Positions 22,941-35,882 of a DNA stretch of 64,000 nucleotides are shown one piece after another (the first letter of the stretch is position 1; each line of letters opens with the position of its first letter). The stretch is from Nomia melanderi (Eukaryota; Arthropoda; Insecta; Hymenoptera; Halictidae). The position numbers were made by a program, and so were the translations under genes. Below the pieces are notes generated by a model. That model made no database searches. It was not told the origin of the DNA and was given only the letters and a program-made list of their open reading frames with translations. Location of the stretch: the NCBI RefSeq assembly GCF_051020985.1, contig NC_135001.1:15369896-15433895 (forward strand). Direction: 5' to 3'.

Positions 22941-24567
22941 TCAATTTTTAATTTCACTTGAATTCATGGGCTTCATAACTTCAGCTTCTTGATATTGCTT
23001 CTTTGGCCTTCCAGGTTTACCTGTCCTAATTATTTGAGGTCTGTCAGGGCGTCTCTTGACTGATTCTTGATTACTTATTTGAGTATTTTCTTTTTCTTCT
23101 AAAAGTACATCTATTTCTTCTTCTTTTTCAGTAACAGTTTCGTTTCTATTTTCATTTGTCAATAAATCCATATATGGGAGCATACATTCACTTCTTAATG
23201 ATTCAGAATTTTTACTATATTCTATGAAATGTACATCGCGTCTCTTTACAACTGTATTTGTACCACTTAACCATAATCTGTACACCTTGGATTCATTTGA
23301 ATATCCAACCATTATGTTTGCTTTACCTTTTTGGTGAAATTTTCCAATTCCAGGCCCCTTTTCCACTGCTATTGCTTTACATTCAAACGTTTTCATAAAT
23401 CCGATGTATCGTTTTCTCTAGCTGTATGCTTCGAGCGGAGTCATATTATTTAACGTGGATATTGGACATCTGTTCTTCATAAAACAAGCAGTATTTATAG
23501 CTTCTGCCCATAATGTCTCAGGTACTCCCAATTGTAATATCATGCATCTTGCCATTTCGGTAAGTGTCCTATTAGCTCTTTCGGCCATACCATTTTGTTC
23601 TGGTGTATACTCAACGCTTAATTGTCTACTGATTCCATGCTTCTCTAAAAATTGTGTGAATTCTCTCAAAACATACTCTTTAGCATTGTCAGATTTGATA
23701 CTTTTTATTTGTTTTCCAATTTCCTTTTTAGCACGGCTTTTGTAATTTTTAAATGCATTCAATGCTTCGGACCTATTATTTAACATCATTACTTCTGTGT
23801 ATCGTGTTGCATTGTCAATAAAAGTGTTGAAGTATTCTGCACCACCTAGTGAATTAACCTTCATGGGTCCACAAGTATCTGTGTGTATAAAACTCAAAAC
23901 TTCAGTTCTTCTTTCTGTGGAAGGCTTGAATGGCAACTTGTGTATTTTTCCAACATAACATATCTCACATTCAAAGTTCTTGATTGAACCAAAAAATTTC
24001 AAACCTGTTACCATGTTTTCACTTTCCAGTTTTCTTAGGTCATTTTGGTTGAGGTGACCCATCCTTTCATGCCATCATTTAAAGTGGTTTTGACTTTTGT
24101 CTTCGGTATTCATAGCTTGATGATACCCTAATACTTTTACAACACATAATTCTCCTTTGCGAATTGCTTTAAATACTATATTATCATTTTTTTCTTTCAC
24201 TACTGCAAACTGTATATTAAAGTTTATGGTATATCTATGTTTTTCAATTTGTGGAACTGAGAGCAAATTATGTCTTAAACTTGGTACATACATGACATCG
24301 CATAGTCTAATATTATCAATTATTTGTGGGATTTGTAATTTTTAATCTAACGTCACCAATGCCCTTGCATTGTACATACTGTTTAGCAGCTGTATATACA
24401 TTTGTGTTTATGTTTTGGTTCATATTAATAAAATTATTGCTGTGCTTACACCTGTGCCATGTGGCACTATTGTTCAAACACCATTCATTAAAATCTCGAA
24501 TTGTTGGGTTAGTACTCAATGTAATTGCATTCATTGCTTTTTGTTTAGTATGTTTACTATGCTGCAT
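22941..24567 (-). pseudogene. Copia protease and integrase region
   Basis: Protease: WCLNNSATWHRC replaces the usual WCLDSGAT, so the catalytic Asp is Asn. Integrase: zinc-binding HHCC region (WHERMGHLNQNDL, then CEICYVGK) interrupted by an in-frame TGA at 24075-24077; core triad positions are kept (HTDTCGPM, KSDNAKEY, AERANRTL). Another in-frame stop lies at 23418-23420, and two more between 22943 and 22914 before RT. The C-terminal part contains the GKFHQKGKANIMVGYSNESK segment typical of copia integrase. Confidence 0.88.
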
Positions 24568-24572
24568 GTTTT

Positions 24573-25247
24573 GGAACCAGCATAAATCTGCTCTGTGACC
24601 ATTCTTGCCACGTACAATGCACTTTATATCAATTTTGTGGAATTTATTATTTTTATTGTACTTGCTGTGTTTTCAGTCTTCATTCTCGATTTAGCTCTTA
24701 TTAGGAGTGCGTCATTATTTTCTTCACTTTGATTGAGTGTACCTTTCTCTTAAAATCTTGCTTCCAATTCAATTAATTTTAGTTTTAGGATATTTATTGT
24801 TGGTAAATCATCCCTAGATTCTATCGCTGTACAGAAATTTTCATATTCTGCTGGAAGAGAATTTAACAATATTATTGTAAGTAGCTCACCAGGAATCCGT
24901 ATACCTTCTTCCTCGAGTTTTTCTGCCACATTTACAAATTCGTTTACATATTCTCCCATTGGAACATTTGATTCTTTCTTCGTCTTGTATAAAGTTTTAT
25001 ATAGGATGGCTTTCCTCGATAGGCCTTTCGACTCGTATATATTTCTTAACGTATTCCACGCTATTTTAGAGGTTTGACATCTCTTAATATTATTTATTTG
25101 ACTTATATTCTTCTATTCTTCTTTGTAATATTTCCGTTGATGTACGACCATAGTTCATTGCACAATAATATACATTTGGAACTTCCAGCTTTTATAATTA
25201 TCTTCATTTAATTTTTCTATCTTGTGCGTTCCAAAATTTCCCGCCAT
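24573..25247 (-). pseudogene. Copia gag region
   Basis: Start codon at 25247-25245, MAGNFGTHKIEKLNEDNY, followed by an in-frame stop about 30 codons later. The gag core reads VNVAEKLEEEGIRIPGELL, then ILLNSLPAEYENF. A zinc knuckle (24580-24621) has its second Cys replaced by Arg (CIVRGKNGHRADLC). Confidence 0.85.
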
Positions 25248-25301
25248 ATTTTGAGATTATATTAGCACGTGGTATCAAACAATGCACCTGGGCACATAAC
25301 C

Positions 25302-25444
25302 TGTTGATTTTCTTATTACACTCACGTTCGCCGTTGCATCGAACAATCGAATACGTTACGGTTTTTGGTCGGCGAAGCGGTCGGATCTTTGGATCAGGAG
25401 TGCCAATCCGAATAAAACAGTGACATGATGATTATTTTCTCACA
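25302..25444 (-). repeat. Copia 5' LTR
   Basis: 143 bp, plus strand TGTTGA to TCACA. The tRNA primer-binding-like site is immediately left of it (25287-25301). Confidence 0.9.
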
Positions 25445-25449
25445 AGTTA

Positions 25450-26044
25450 GCAAGCTGTATCAAGTTATAATTACGAGTAACGGGGCGCAAATATAATCGA
25501 AATGAATAAAACAGTAATAATACATTAATTGTTAATCACTTATTAAACTTTTAATTATGACGAAATGCTAATGTTGAATATTGAGAAAAAAATCGAAACC
25601 AGTCATGTTGACTGACATGCTAGAACTAGTGTTAAAAGAAATTTTTTCGAAATTTTGTAATGCAATTATTAGTCAACTAAAAGCTTACATAGAATACTCT
25701 GTATATTTTATTACACAGATAGCCCACGAACCACTTTCCTTTTGCTACGTAACTGAATGGCTTCAGTATACCCACTTAGGCTCTAACGATTGCAGTCGAA
25801 TTCCTCCTCTTTTAATCAGCACGCATTCACATAGATAAGTTGTACTTGCATTTTGTCGTGAGTATGGCTACAGTACGACTACATTAAGTATGCAGGTACA
25901 GACGGTTGAAAAGTTGACGCGGGACCCCAGTTCCCTATCTATGTCCTATACCCTCACTGACTTTGATAAAACCAAATTTAATATTATTTTTCAAATTTAA
26001 TATTATTTTTTAAATAATATATATTTTTTTTATATTATTTTTAA

Positions 26045-26090
<46 letters not shown>

Positions 26091-26540
26091 TTTTTTAGGT
26101 AGTGGTATGAATATTATTTAATTTATGTTAATTTTCTCTTCAGTATTCCATGTTTTGGTATTATATTGTAGAAATCAGAGGCATTCATGCATTTGTACGC
26201 ATGGGCAACGGATTCGGAACCTACGTGCAGAACCACGCTCTCAACAGTGTTTGGCAACGAAAGCTGCTCTTTCCCGCCAGAAAGTTTGTTCAACATCTTT
26301 GCTACAGATCTTTACACGTTATACCTCTAAAAAATGTTACCATCGAGTAAAGGCTATTTTACTCAAAATGGTTCCAATTTAACTTATGATCATTATCAGA
26401 ATAAATGAAATTGTACTTAATCTCATTTTTGCTTTCTATTTATGAATTTGATTAAACATTGACTATAATGTGAAATATAACAGTGTCGTATTTTGTATAT
26501 AGGAGACTCTGAAAGTCGTTGTACGTTTAAATCATTTGAT
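25450..26540. other. Spacer copia-H4 (unit 2)
   Basis: From about 25585 it resembles 7690-8329 of unit 1 at reduced identity. An extra block (about 26100-26335) is absent from unit 1. No gene seen. Confidence 0.5.
26049..26088. repeat. (AT)n microsatellite
   Basis: About twenty AT dinucleotides; unit 1 has only about seven at the matching place (8096-8110). Confidence 0.9.
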
Positions 26541-26556
26541 GGCCCTAAAAAGGGCC
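26541..26556 (-). terminator. Histone 3' stem-loop, H4 (unit 2)
   Basis: Minus strand GGCCCTTTTTAGGGCC; perfect stem, TTTT loop, in contrast to the mismatched unit 1 copy. Confidence 0.93.
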
Positions 26557-26592
26557 GATTATGTAGAATTTTTTCCTTATTATTCAGGTGTT

Positions 26593-27618
<1,026 letters not shown>

Positions 27619-27650
27619 GTTACTCTGTTCTTTTAACTCGTAAAAAAACC

Positions 27651-27666
27651 GGCCCTTTTCAGGGCC
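27651..27666 (+). terminator. Histone 3' stem-loop, H3 (unit 2)
   Basis: GGCCCTTTTCAGGGCC then ACTAA. Confidence 0.94.
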
Positions 27667-29775
27667 ACTAATTGTTTTTATCGGAGAAACAAACCACAAT
27701 TCGCTATTCTACTATTAAACTTCCCGACGTACCAAACTCGATTAACGATGGTTTATCAGAAAATGTTAAAATTCTCTAGTTTTTGTCATAAATTTGATTA
27801 TTATATTTGATACATAGTTTTATGTACCGTAATAATGACAAAAATTATGTTTTTAAAATTATATTCCACTCTTTAACTGAGGGAAACGTTTTTATTCTAC
27901 AGTCGTGATCAATTTTATTTTTAATATTTTCTTGTTTATTAAACAATTTTTGAAATTTATTCCGTTACAGTGTATACGTTGGTATAGACCAGCGATTCTC
28001 AACTATTCTGTTTGCGTATCATCGAACCAATATGTGACAAAGATACTCACTACTTCGTAGACACATTTTCAGTTAAAAAATGTTTCACAAATACAACGTG
28101 TTATTCTCTTAACTTTGGAATGTGGGTAAAGAACAAGTACAAATAAAAAGGATTCTACATTTTCGAAATAAATATATTGAGAGCCGATTCATTTCTCTTT
28201 TTAATGTCAACCGAAAATTAGACTCAAGGTTTAGTTTCGAAAATTTTACATATACTCTTAATAATTTGAGAATATTCAACGTTCCACATACGGTGCACGT
28301 TCTATGGACTGAGAACCGCTGTCATTCTGCACATTGTAGGCTGTATTCCATTATATTCTTGCAGCAAAATTTTTAACATATCAATTCTAATCATATTGTT
28401 ATATTATATGTTCGTAAATTTTCAACTAAAAAATTATCGTTTGTAATATTCACATGTATTTTTTCCAAAAAATCGTTAACATATTAAAGACACTGAATTG
28501 TAAGTAAAAATCAAAATATTTCTGCGTGTGTAATGTTCCGGCATGTCAGAGATCTGAAAATGCGCAAAGTATTAGTAAAGAGCACTTCGATTTGTTATAT
28601 CGCGCAACAATGCTGTTTTACAATGTCCAATCAACGACGCTAAAACAACATGTCTACCACATCGTATGAGAGCAACGGTCTCGCGTGATTCATTCACTCG
28701 TTTCGATATCTTTCAACAGTTTGTTCACATTCATTCGCTATTTGGAATATCTATTTACACCGTTATGTGTCAAAATAATGGTAGGAAAATGATGTAGGAA
28801 CAATATCAACATTGACGAACCCAGACATTTTCGTGACCTGATATGGTCATCCATCTTTATGAATCTAGAATCGAACACCGCGATCGTCAGCGATGCAGAC
28901 TCGACCAATATTTTAAAATATCGCCAATTGGAAACCAGTTTCTTTAAATAATGCATATCTTGTACTTTAACATGATACGATCGCGAAGATTAATGCAACT
29001 TCTTAAACCAGAAATCGTACGACGACAAATACATGTCGTAATCGGCTTGTCGATGTTCTTCCGCATTTCGCAAATTTAGATTTATTTCGAGAATTTTCAT
29101 GCTGCCATCGAGACCATCACTTTAATCAGAACATATTATTATTTTTAAATATCACAGAGACATATTAATCGCCATACAAACAATATTAAATACCGCGGTT
29201 CGACGACAGGAGTGAGGTTATGACTTCCGTGGCTCGGGATTGATTCCATTTCGAATTATCAATCACCCCTCTCTTTACAATATTAATTATTACCATACGC
29301 GTGTAGTTATACTATGTCCCAATCAAAAACACAACGTTATTTTTATTGTATAGAATCGCATTACAAAATATCGAAGAGTCATTGGTGTCCATTCCGTGGG
29401 TAGATAGAAATTCCGGCAGCACCAATTTTAATCTTCTCCTATTGTAGAAACCAAGAAACGATTATCAAAAAACTGTGTACAATATGAAGCGACGGTCCTA
29501 TTGGAATCGTTTTTGTTAGATAAACAGGAGCAAGTTACGAATAAATCGACAATTTTTGTTATTTTTCCACAACGTGTCCCGATCCCGCCAAAAGACACTT
29601 GCCGGCATATCGTCGCGTCCACGCAACCCAATGGGTTTCATCGGTCGGCGAACCACTCGAAATAATACTAGATACACGTGGCCGTTCGACCACGGTGACG
29701 TTTCGTCCTCATGTACGCCCAGGGAGCAGAAATTCTAGCTAAAATCGAATGATCATTTACCACTTCACCGTTTTT
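27667..29775. other. H3-H1 spacer (unit 2)
   Basis: Diverged copy of 9457-11639 with a deletion near 28150 relative to unit 1. No gene recognised. Confidence 0.5.
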
Positions 29776-30018
29776 CAAGAAACTTGCCGCTCAACATATT
29801 CGTGAAGACTCTCTCCATGGTCCGCGCTTGCGACCATGTACCGTGGTTTCAGTCAGCGTGCTTATATTTCAAACTTACCCCTGCAGAGGATCGGCGCAAC
29901 GGTTATCCATTCGTTTGAAGTTATTTGCAAAACAACGCAAAAAAGTTGTGTTGTGCGTACGATTCGATTCGGAAGAGAAAAACCATTTTCACCAGGAGTT
30001 ACTAGCAGTAGAGGGAAA
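29776..30018 (+). promoter_or_regulatory. H1 5' region (unit 2), no clear TATA box
   Basis: As in unit 1, no TATA/CCAAT arrangement is visible, and 61 upstream codons are open in frame. Confidence 0.4.
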
Positions 30019-30714
30019 ATGGAGGATAAAGGAAATGCTGGAAACACCTCTGTGGAGTCTGGGAGCGGGAACGCCAGCCCAGCAAAGACGCGGAAATCGA
30101 AATCAGCGAAAGCATCGAGGAGCAAGTCCTCTCATCCACCAACGTCCGAGATGGTGATGGCTGCCATTAAGGAGTTGAAAGATCGCAAAGGATCCTCTCT
30201 TCAAGCGATCAAAAAGTATATCGCGTCGACGTACCCAGTGAACGGAGAGAAGTTGGCGCCTTTCATCAAGCGATATTTGAAGTCCGCTGTCACATCTGGC
30301 GCTGTGGTGCAGACCAAGGGTAAAGGTGCCTCCGGTTCGTTTAAACTGTCCATGACGAAGGGTACCGAGTCGAAGAGCAAGGTACAGCGGTCAGTGAAAG
30401 TGGCTGAAACTAAGAAGCCGAAGAAATCGGTTGAAAAGAAGACAACTGCAGTCCGAAAACCCGTAGCAGCAAAAAAGGCTACCACGAGTACAGCGAAGAA
30501 GGTCGAAACTGCGAAGAAATCAGCGGCTGCGAGAAAACCCTCGCTTGCCAGAACAGTAAAGCCCGCCAAAACCGAGAAACCAAAGGCTTCGCCCGATGCT
30601 AAGACTGTGTCGAAGAGCAAGAAGATAGCGAAACCACCAGCTACCAAGACCAAAGCTCCGAAACCCAAGAAGGCTACTCCTTCGAAGTCTGTCAAGTCTT
30701 CGCCTAGAAAGTAA
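30019..30714 (+). CDS. H1: Linker histone H1 (231 aa, unit 2)
   Basis: H1 with the globular domain at about residues 39-111. It differs from the unit 1 H1 in the N-terminal tail (SPAKTRKSKSAKASRSK, one residue shorter), Met for Ile in SEMVMAAIKEL, and scattered Ala/Val, Ser/Thr and Lys/Arg changes in the C-terminal tail. The globular domain is otherwise unchanged. Confidence 0.95.
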   Translation: MEDKGNAGNTSVESGSGNASPAKTRKSKSAKASRSKSSHPPTSEMVMAAIKELKDRKGSSLQAIKKYIASTYPVNGEKLAPFIKRYLKSAVTSGAVVQTKGKGASGSFKLSMTKGTESKSKVQRSVKVAETKKPKKSVEKKTTAVRKPVAAKKATTSTAKKVETAKKSAAARKPSLARTVKPAKTEKPKASPDAKTVSKSKKIAKPPATKTKAPKPKKATPSKSVKSSPRK

Positions 30715-30755
30715 TCGCGCTACACAAAATCTGCTAACAATATTGAAAAACAAAT

Positions 30756-30771
30756 GGCCCTTTTCAGGGCC
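30756..30771 (+). terminator. Histone 3' stem-loop, H1 (unit 2)
   Basis: GGCCCTTTTCAGGGCC then ACCAA. Confidence 0.95.
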
Positions 30772-32614
30772 ACCAATCGATTTACGACAAGGAACAATTT
30801 TCAGACGACCTATTAACAGTATTAACTGGAGATATTCTTAATTATAGGAAATATACTGTGATACATACGTAATATATAAGTCATACGTAATTTATGGAGT
30901 GTTTTTATATGGGTCAGATATATGGATAAAGATGTAAGTATATATAGGGTATGCCTAAATTATAGTTCGCAACTATCTGGGTGTAAAAATAGATATTCGA
31001 TTTTATGAAAATTGATGTAAGAAAATTGACAAACACATGGTTCTGTTGTGATCCAACTACTTACCCGTTTGTAACGTTCAAGATGATATTGACTGTTAAA
31101 CTACAAAACGTTTGAAAAGTAATGGCGTTTTCAGGTTTTAATGTAAGAGTCTTCGACTAAGTCACGAACGGCCCAAGTTCTGCCGTTAATTTCCATCGAC
31201 TCGAAGATTTAGAGTTACGCCCTGATGACCACAATATATAATTTAAATGCACACTGTACATATGAATTGATCAAAACAGGTTTTATAGATAAAATAAATA
31301 TTGCTTTTTTAAGAGTTTTCGTCCTTTATTTACAACCAAGCCTTTAGTCTGTAATATGGAAAGAACAAATGTCCTGAAAATAGATGATATTTTTGAAATA
31401 TTGGGGATTTATCTAACCTTCACATGAAAATTGTCATCAGATGCTAAAGTAATTATGTATTTGATTTCTATAATTAAATTTTCAACACCATTCTTTTTCA
31501 ATCACCAATTCTAGGAAAATGTTCCTTGTAATTAAGTAAAATTTTTCCACTACAATTTATTTTGTTACTTCCTTTTCAGATGAAAAAGATAATAGATTCA
31601 ATTTATTTTTAAAGATCCCTCTCACCATTCACTGTCTCTACCTTAGTGCAACCTAATTTTCAGTCGCCGACAAAATAGAATGAACACAATGAGGTAAAGG
31701 AAACTTCAAAAGGGTGCCGCAAGCGTAAAAAGTAATTCCTCAATTTTTTTGACTCGACGTACAGTGTTTATCCCGTTTCTTTAATGAATGATTATTCTCT
31801 CACTTTTTAAAGTTGGGTTCGAATCAGTTCTTGGAAGAAAATCACGACTCTTTTCGCAAGAATTTAAATGCTTTTTATTTTAAAAACTACCAAATGAATG
31901 TTAGGTAACTTCACACCATTTGGAGATAAGCGCGCGGAAGTCATTTAAATCCACTCGAAAGTATCAAATTCTACTTACGTATTATAAATTCTTTCTCGTT
32001 TACTTCTTTTTAACATTTTGGAATAAAATTTTATCCAAAATAGTTAACATTTTATTAATTAAAATTTTCGATTATTGCAGACATTAGCTTAAATTACGTA
32101 TTTTTATCATAACTCAAATTATGGTCATAAAAAAAGTATAAACCGAATAAAATTTAGTATGTAGGCGGTTCGCCCTTTTGCGTGTCAATACTTGGGGGCC
32201 CTGAGAGATAGTCTAGGCCCACTGACTAATTTATGACCAAGGGGATCATCAGGACAGCAGTTTTCCTTTTTAGAAAAGCAACTGAGGAAAAGCAGTTAGT
32301 TGCCGTTCCTCGTTAGAGCCACATCGTGTAATAAATGTATTTAACCTGACTACAGACTTAGTTTTTATTTTAGTAGCCCTACAAGAAAATATTTTCTAAT
32401 TTGATATAATAATGCATATCACACTTTCTCGTTATGTAGTTTTATCTAAAGATGTGCCAAAATTTTTACGCCGGTACTTTCATAAACTATTTTCATCAAA
32501 CTTGAGCATATTATGCAAATACTTCAAACATCAAATTGTGCAGAATTTATGGTAATACAGAGAAAGGGGATTTTATAGTGTAAATGAGGAATTTCCTACG
32601 TTTGAAATATTTGT
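30772..32614. other. H1-H2B spacer (unit 2)
   Basis: Almost identical to 12639-14481; only scattered single-base changes. No gene recognised. Confidence 0.5.
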
Positions 32615-32630
32615 GGCCCTTAAAAGGGCC
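32615..32630 (-). terminator. Histone 3' stem-loop, paired H2B (unit 2)
   Basis: Minus strand GGCCCTTTTAAGGGCC, TTTA loop as in unit 1. Confidence 0.9.
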
Positions 32631-32653
32631 GGTTTATAATAGTGATTGCATGT

Positions 32654-33025
32654 TCACTTGGAGCTGGTATACTTGGTGACAGCCTTAGTGCCTTCACTGA
32701 CAGCGTGCTTGGCAAGTTCACCAGGTAACAGTAGACGAACAGCAGTCTGAATTTCCCGAGACGTGATAGTGGAACGTTTGTTGTAATGAGCCAGACGAGA
32801 TGCTTCGGCCGCAATGCGTTCAAAGACGTCGTTGACGAAACTGTTCATGATGCTCATGGCTTTGCTGGAGATTCCAGTGTCAGGATGCACTTGCTTCAAG
32901 ACTTTGTAAATGTAGATTGCGTAGCTCTCCTTCCTCCTGCGCTTCTTTTTCTTATCAGCCTTGCTGATATTTTTCTGAGCCTTCCCAGCTTTCTTCACCG
33001 CCTTTCCACTGGTTTTGGGCGGCAT
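32654..33025 (-). CDS. H2B: Histone H2B, paired isoform (123 aa, unit 2)
   Basis: Protein identical to the unit 1 paired H2B; divergent from H2A across a 279-bp promoter. Confidence 0.98.
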   Translation of the reverse strand: MPPKTSGKAVKKAGKAQKNISKADKKKKRRRKESYAIYIYKVLKQVHPDTGISSKAMSIMNSFVNDVFERIAAEASRLAHYNKRSTITSREIQTAVRLLLPGELAKHAVSEGTKAVTKYTSSK

Positions 33026-33304
33026 TGTTAAACAATAGTTTTTTCACACGATTCGTACAGGAACGAAAACGTTGCGTCGAGTGATGTGACATCGTTTTGA
33101 TACACCTCTTTATGTAGAGATGGAGCAGCTTGCACGGACCAATCGCAGCGCGCAGCAACCCCTCTCCAGACCGCGAATGCTCCCATTGGTTGGCCAGTTC
33201 TTACCGGCCGGCAGTATATAAGGCTCTACAAGCGGACCACATTTAAAATTTCGAGAGGCTCTTCGTCGTTAACTCTTCTCGTATATCAAGTAAACACAAT
33301 CAAC
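33026..33304. promoter_or_regulatory. Bidirectional H2B-H2A promoter (unit 2)
   Basis: H2A TATATAA at 33215-33221; H2B CATAAAG on the minus strand at 33108-33114; paired opposite CCAAT boxes between them. Confidence 0.85.
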
Positions 33305-33679
33305 ATGTCTGGACGCGGAAAAGGCGGCAAAGTTAAGGGAAAGGCGAAGTCCCGTTCGAACAGAGCTGGACTTCAATTTCCGGTTGGTCGTATCCATCGA
33401 CTTTTGAGGAAAGGGAATTATGCCGAACGCGTCGGCGCTGGTGCTCCAGTTTATTTGGCTGCAGTTATGGAGTATCTGGCTGCTGAAGTTTTAGAGTTGG
33501 CCGGTAACGCGGCTCGTGACAACAAGAAGACGAGAATTATTCCCCGTCATTTACAACTGGCAATCCGTAATGACGAAGAATTGAATAAGTTACTTTCCGG
33601 AGTAACGATTGCTCAAGGTGGCGTTTTGCCGAACATTCAGGCAGTTCTTTTGCCGAAAAAGACAGAAAAGAAAGCTTAA
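33305..33679 (+). CDS. H2A: Histone H2A (124 aa, unit 2)
   Basis: Protein identical to the unit 1 H2A, with Ala59. Intronless, intact. Confidence 0.98.
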   Translation: MSGRGKGGKVKGKAKSRSNRAGLQFPVGRIHRLLRKGNYAERVGAGAPVYLAAVMEYLAAEVLELAGNAARDNKKTRIIPRHLQLAIRNDEELNKLLSGVTIAQGGVLPNIQAVLLPKKTEKKA

Positions 33680-33700
33680 TCGCAATTTGAAGAACCAAAC

Positions 33701-33716
33701 GGCCCTTTTCAGGGCC
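33701..33716 (+). terminator. Histone 3' stem-loop, H2A (unit 2)
   Basis: GGCCCTTTTCAGGGCC then ACCAA. Confidence 0.95.
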
Positions 33717-34919
33717 ACCAATTATCTTCGACATAGAAATGATGTTCTCAACTTAACACATCTTTATTTTTTATTTGTTGATTTTTAACCCATTGAACAC
33801 TTCATCTCAGGCTACACGCAACCATATCATAAAATTAAATATTCTTAAAGTCTATTTGATGTAACTTTTACTGTACGCTATATACATATCATTATAGTAC
33901 TATTGTTGAATATGGGTGATTCGAAGTATGTGCTTAAACGAAAAGGAAAAATGTTCTCTGAATTTAAAGGGTGAGGTCGTAGTGTACTTTTTACAGCATT
34001 CTGCTTTGCTCATGGTTTAACAGAGTAACATAAATGTTATGTCTACATATGATTAGGTTTAGGTTCTGTAACCACAATGCATGTTTTTCGTTTATACTTC
34101 CTACGGAAAAACAGATCTTAAAAGAAAATTCAATTTCTTGTTTTACTGCAAAGACTGAATAGAAGGAAAATGAAAGTTCTCATTCGTATTTTCTTTATTG
34201 ATTCATGTGATGTCGGGTTTAAAGATCGGAGTAAACTTACAGACCCTTCTGTTGACAGAGTCAACTGTGGCAACGGTGTTCAGCATAAGAATTTACGACA
34301 GGGAGTGTTTGGAGTACAGACAAACGAGACATGGCAACGCTGCCTACTGCCATCGTGTATGATTTCTCGCCGATATGCGGAATTTTTATGAAATACAGAT
34401 ATCAAAATCTTCAGCCTAAAAAGATTTATTGAAGAATTTTAGAATGATACCCATTTAATATTTACATTCATATATCTTGATTCAACGTCGCAACGTATTT
34501 CTTTCTATGAAACACATTTACTCCAAAAATACCAGAAAGTATTTATGATGTTTTTTGGAACTATAACACAATAATAAACTAATAATATAATAGCCTATCT
34601 ACATAAGTATAAATCACAATATATTTGAACTTGTTTCTTCAAAATGAGTCGATTGGATCTTACGTATATGCACTATGTACAGCGTATCTCCCACTGAGCA
34701 TTATTATATTAATCTAAATATATCGTCATCAATTCTGCACATTATTAAATATTAATGTAATTAAAAGATTATTAATCCACCAATCTCTGGAATTTGTCGT
34801 GATGGAAATGTCGCCGGGTTAAGGTTAGAAATGGTTTTCACGCTTTTAAAACAAGAATAGCTTTTGTTCGAAGGTTTGCACTTAAATTGAACAACAGTGT
34901 TTCCATGTTATATAATTGT
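33717..34919. other. H2A-H4 spacer (unit 2)
   Basis: Near-identical to 15584-16786, including the 73-codon open frame (34170-34391). Confidence 0.4.
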
Positions 34920-34935
34920 GGCCCTGAAAAGGGCC
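34920..34935 (-). terminator. Histone 3' stem-loop, standalone H4 (unit 2)
   Basis: Minus strand GGCCCTTTTCAGGGCC; perfect stem, TTTC loop. Confidence 0.95.
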
Positions 34936-34993
34936 GTTTTGATTGACGATCGCTGGGAATCGTACGTCGTTGATGATGATGATGATGCCTCGC

Positions 34994-35450
<457 letters not shown>

Positions 35451-35882
35451 ATACCGAAGGCATAAATACAGGTGGCAGTGCAACATCTGCTGCAAACCGC
35501 ATTGATCGTTTACGAGAAGTGATTGTGTAGTTGCTTCTTAAAACGTTGCGCATTAATTAGTATTTTGTAGTTAAAGAAAAGAATAAACAATCGGCAAAGA
35601 TGAAAGCTCTCGAATTTTTCAGGTGATCATTACACGGGGAAACATTGTGGTGGCGTTATCCTGTGAAATTCATTATATCTGGCAGGCGTTTTGTTTAACC
35701 CCTTGGCATACTATTTACTTTCATATAATATGATAATAATATTGTATCAATATAATATATGGTAATAAATTGATGGTATATGGTACAACATCGATTGTCA
35801 TTAAATTGTCTAGAAATCTTCATCACGAGTCTTCCTCGTCAATATATGGCAAGTTTATTTATCGTGCACAAGTTCCGTTCAT

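Larger units (their letters stand above)
21305..25444 (-). mobile_element. Copia-type LTR retrotransposon, decayed, full-length
   Basis: Complete Ty1/copia element on the minus strand: LTRs at both ends, 5-bp target duplication AGTTA (21300-21304 and 25445-25449), gag-protease-integrase-RT-RNase H order. Just inside the 5' LTR (right end) the minus strand reads GGTTATGTGCCCAGG, very like the copia primer site that uses an internal half of initiator tRNA-Met. A purine tract AAAGAGGG abuts the 3' LTR. The coding region has several in-frame stops, at least one frameshift and substituted catalytic residues, so it is non-autonomous. Present only in unit 2. Confidence 0.95.
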
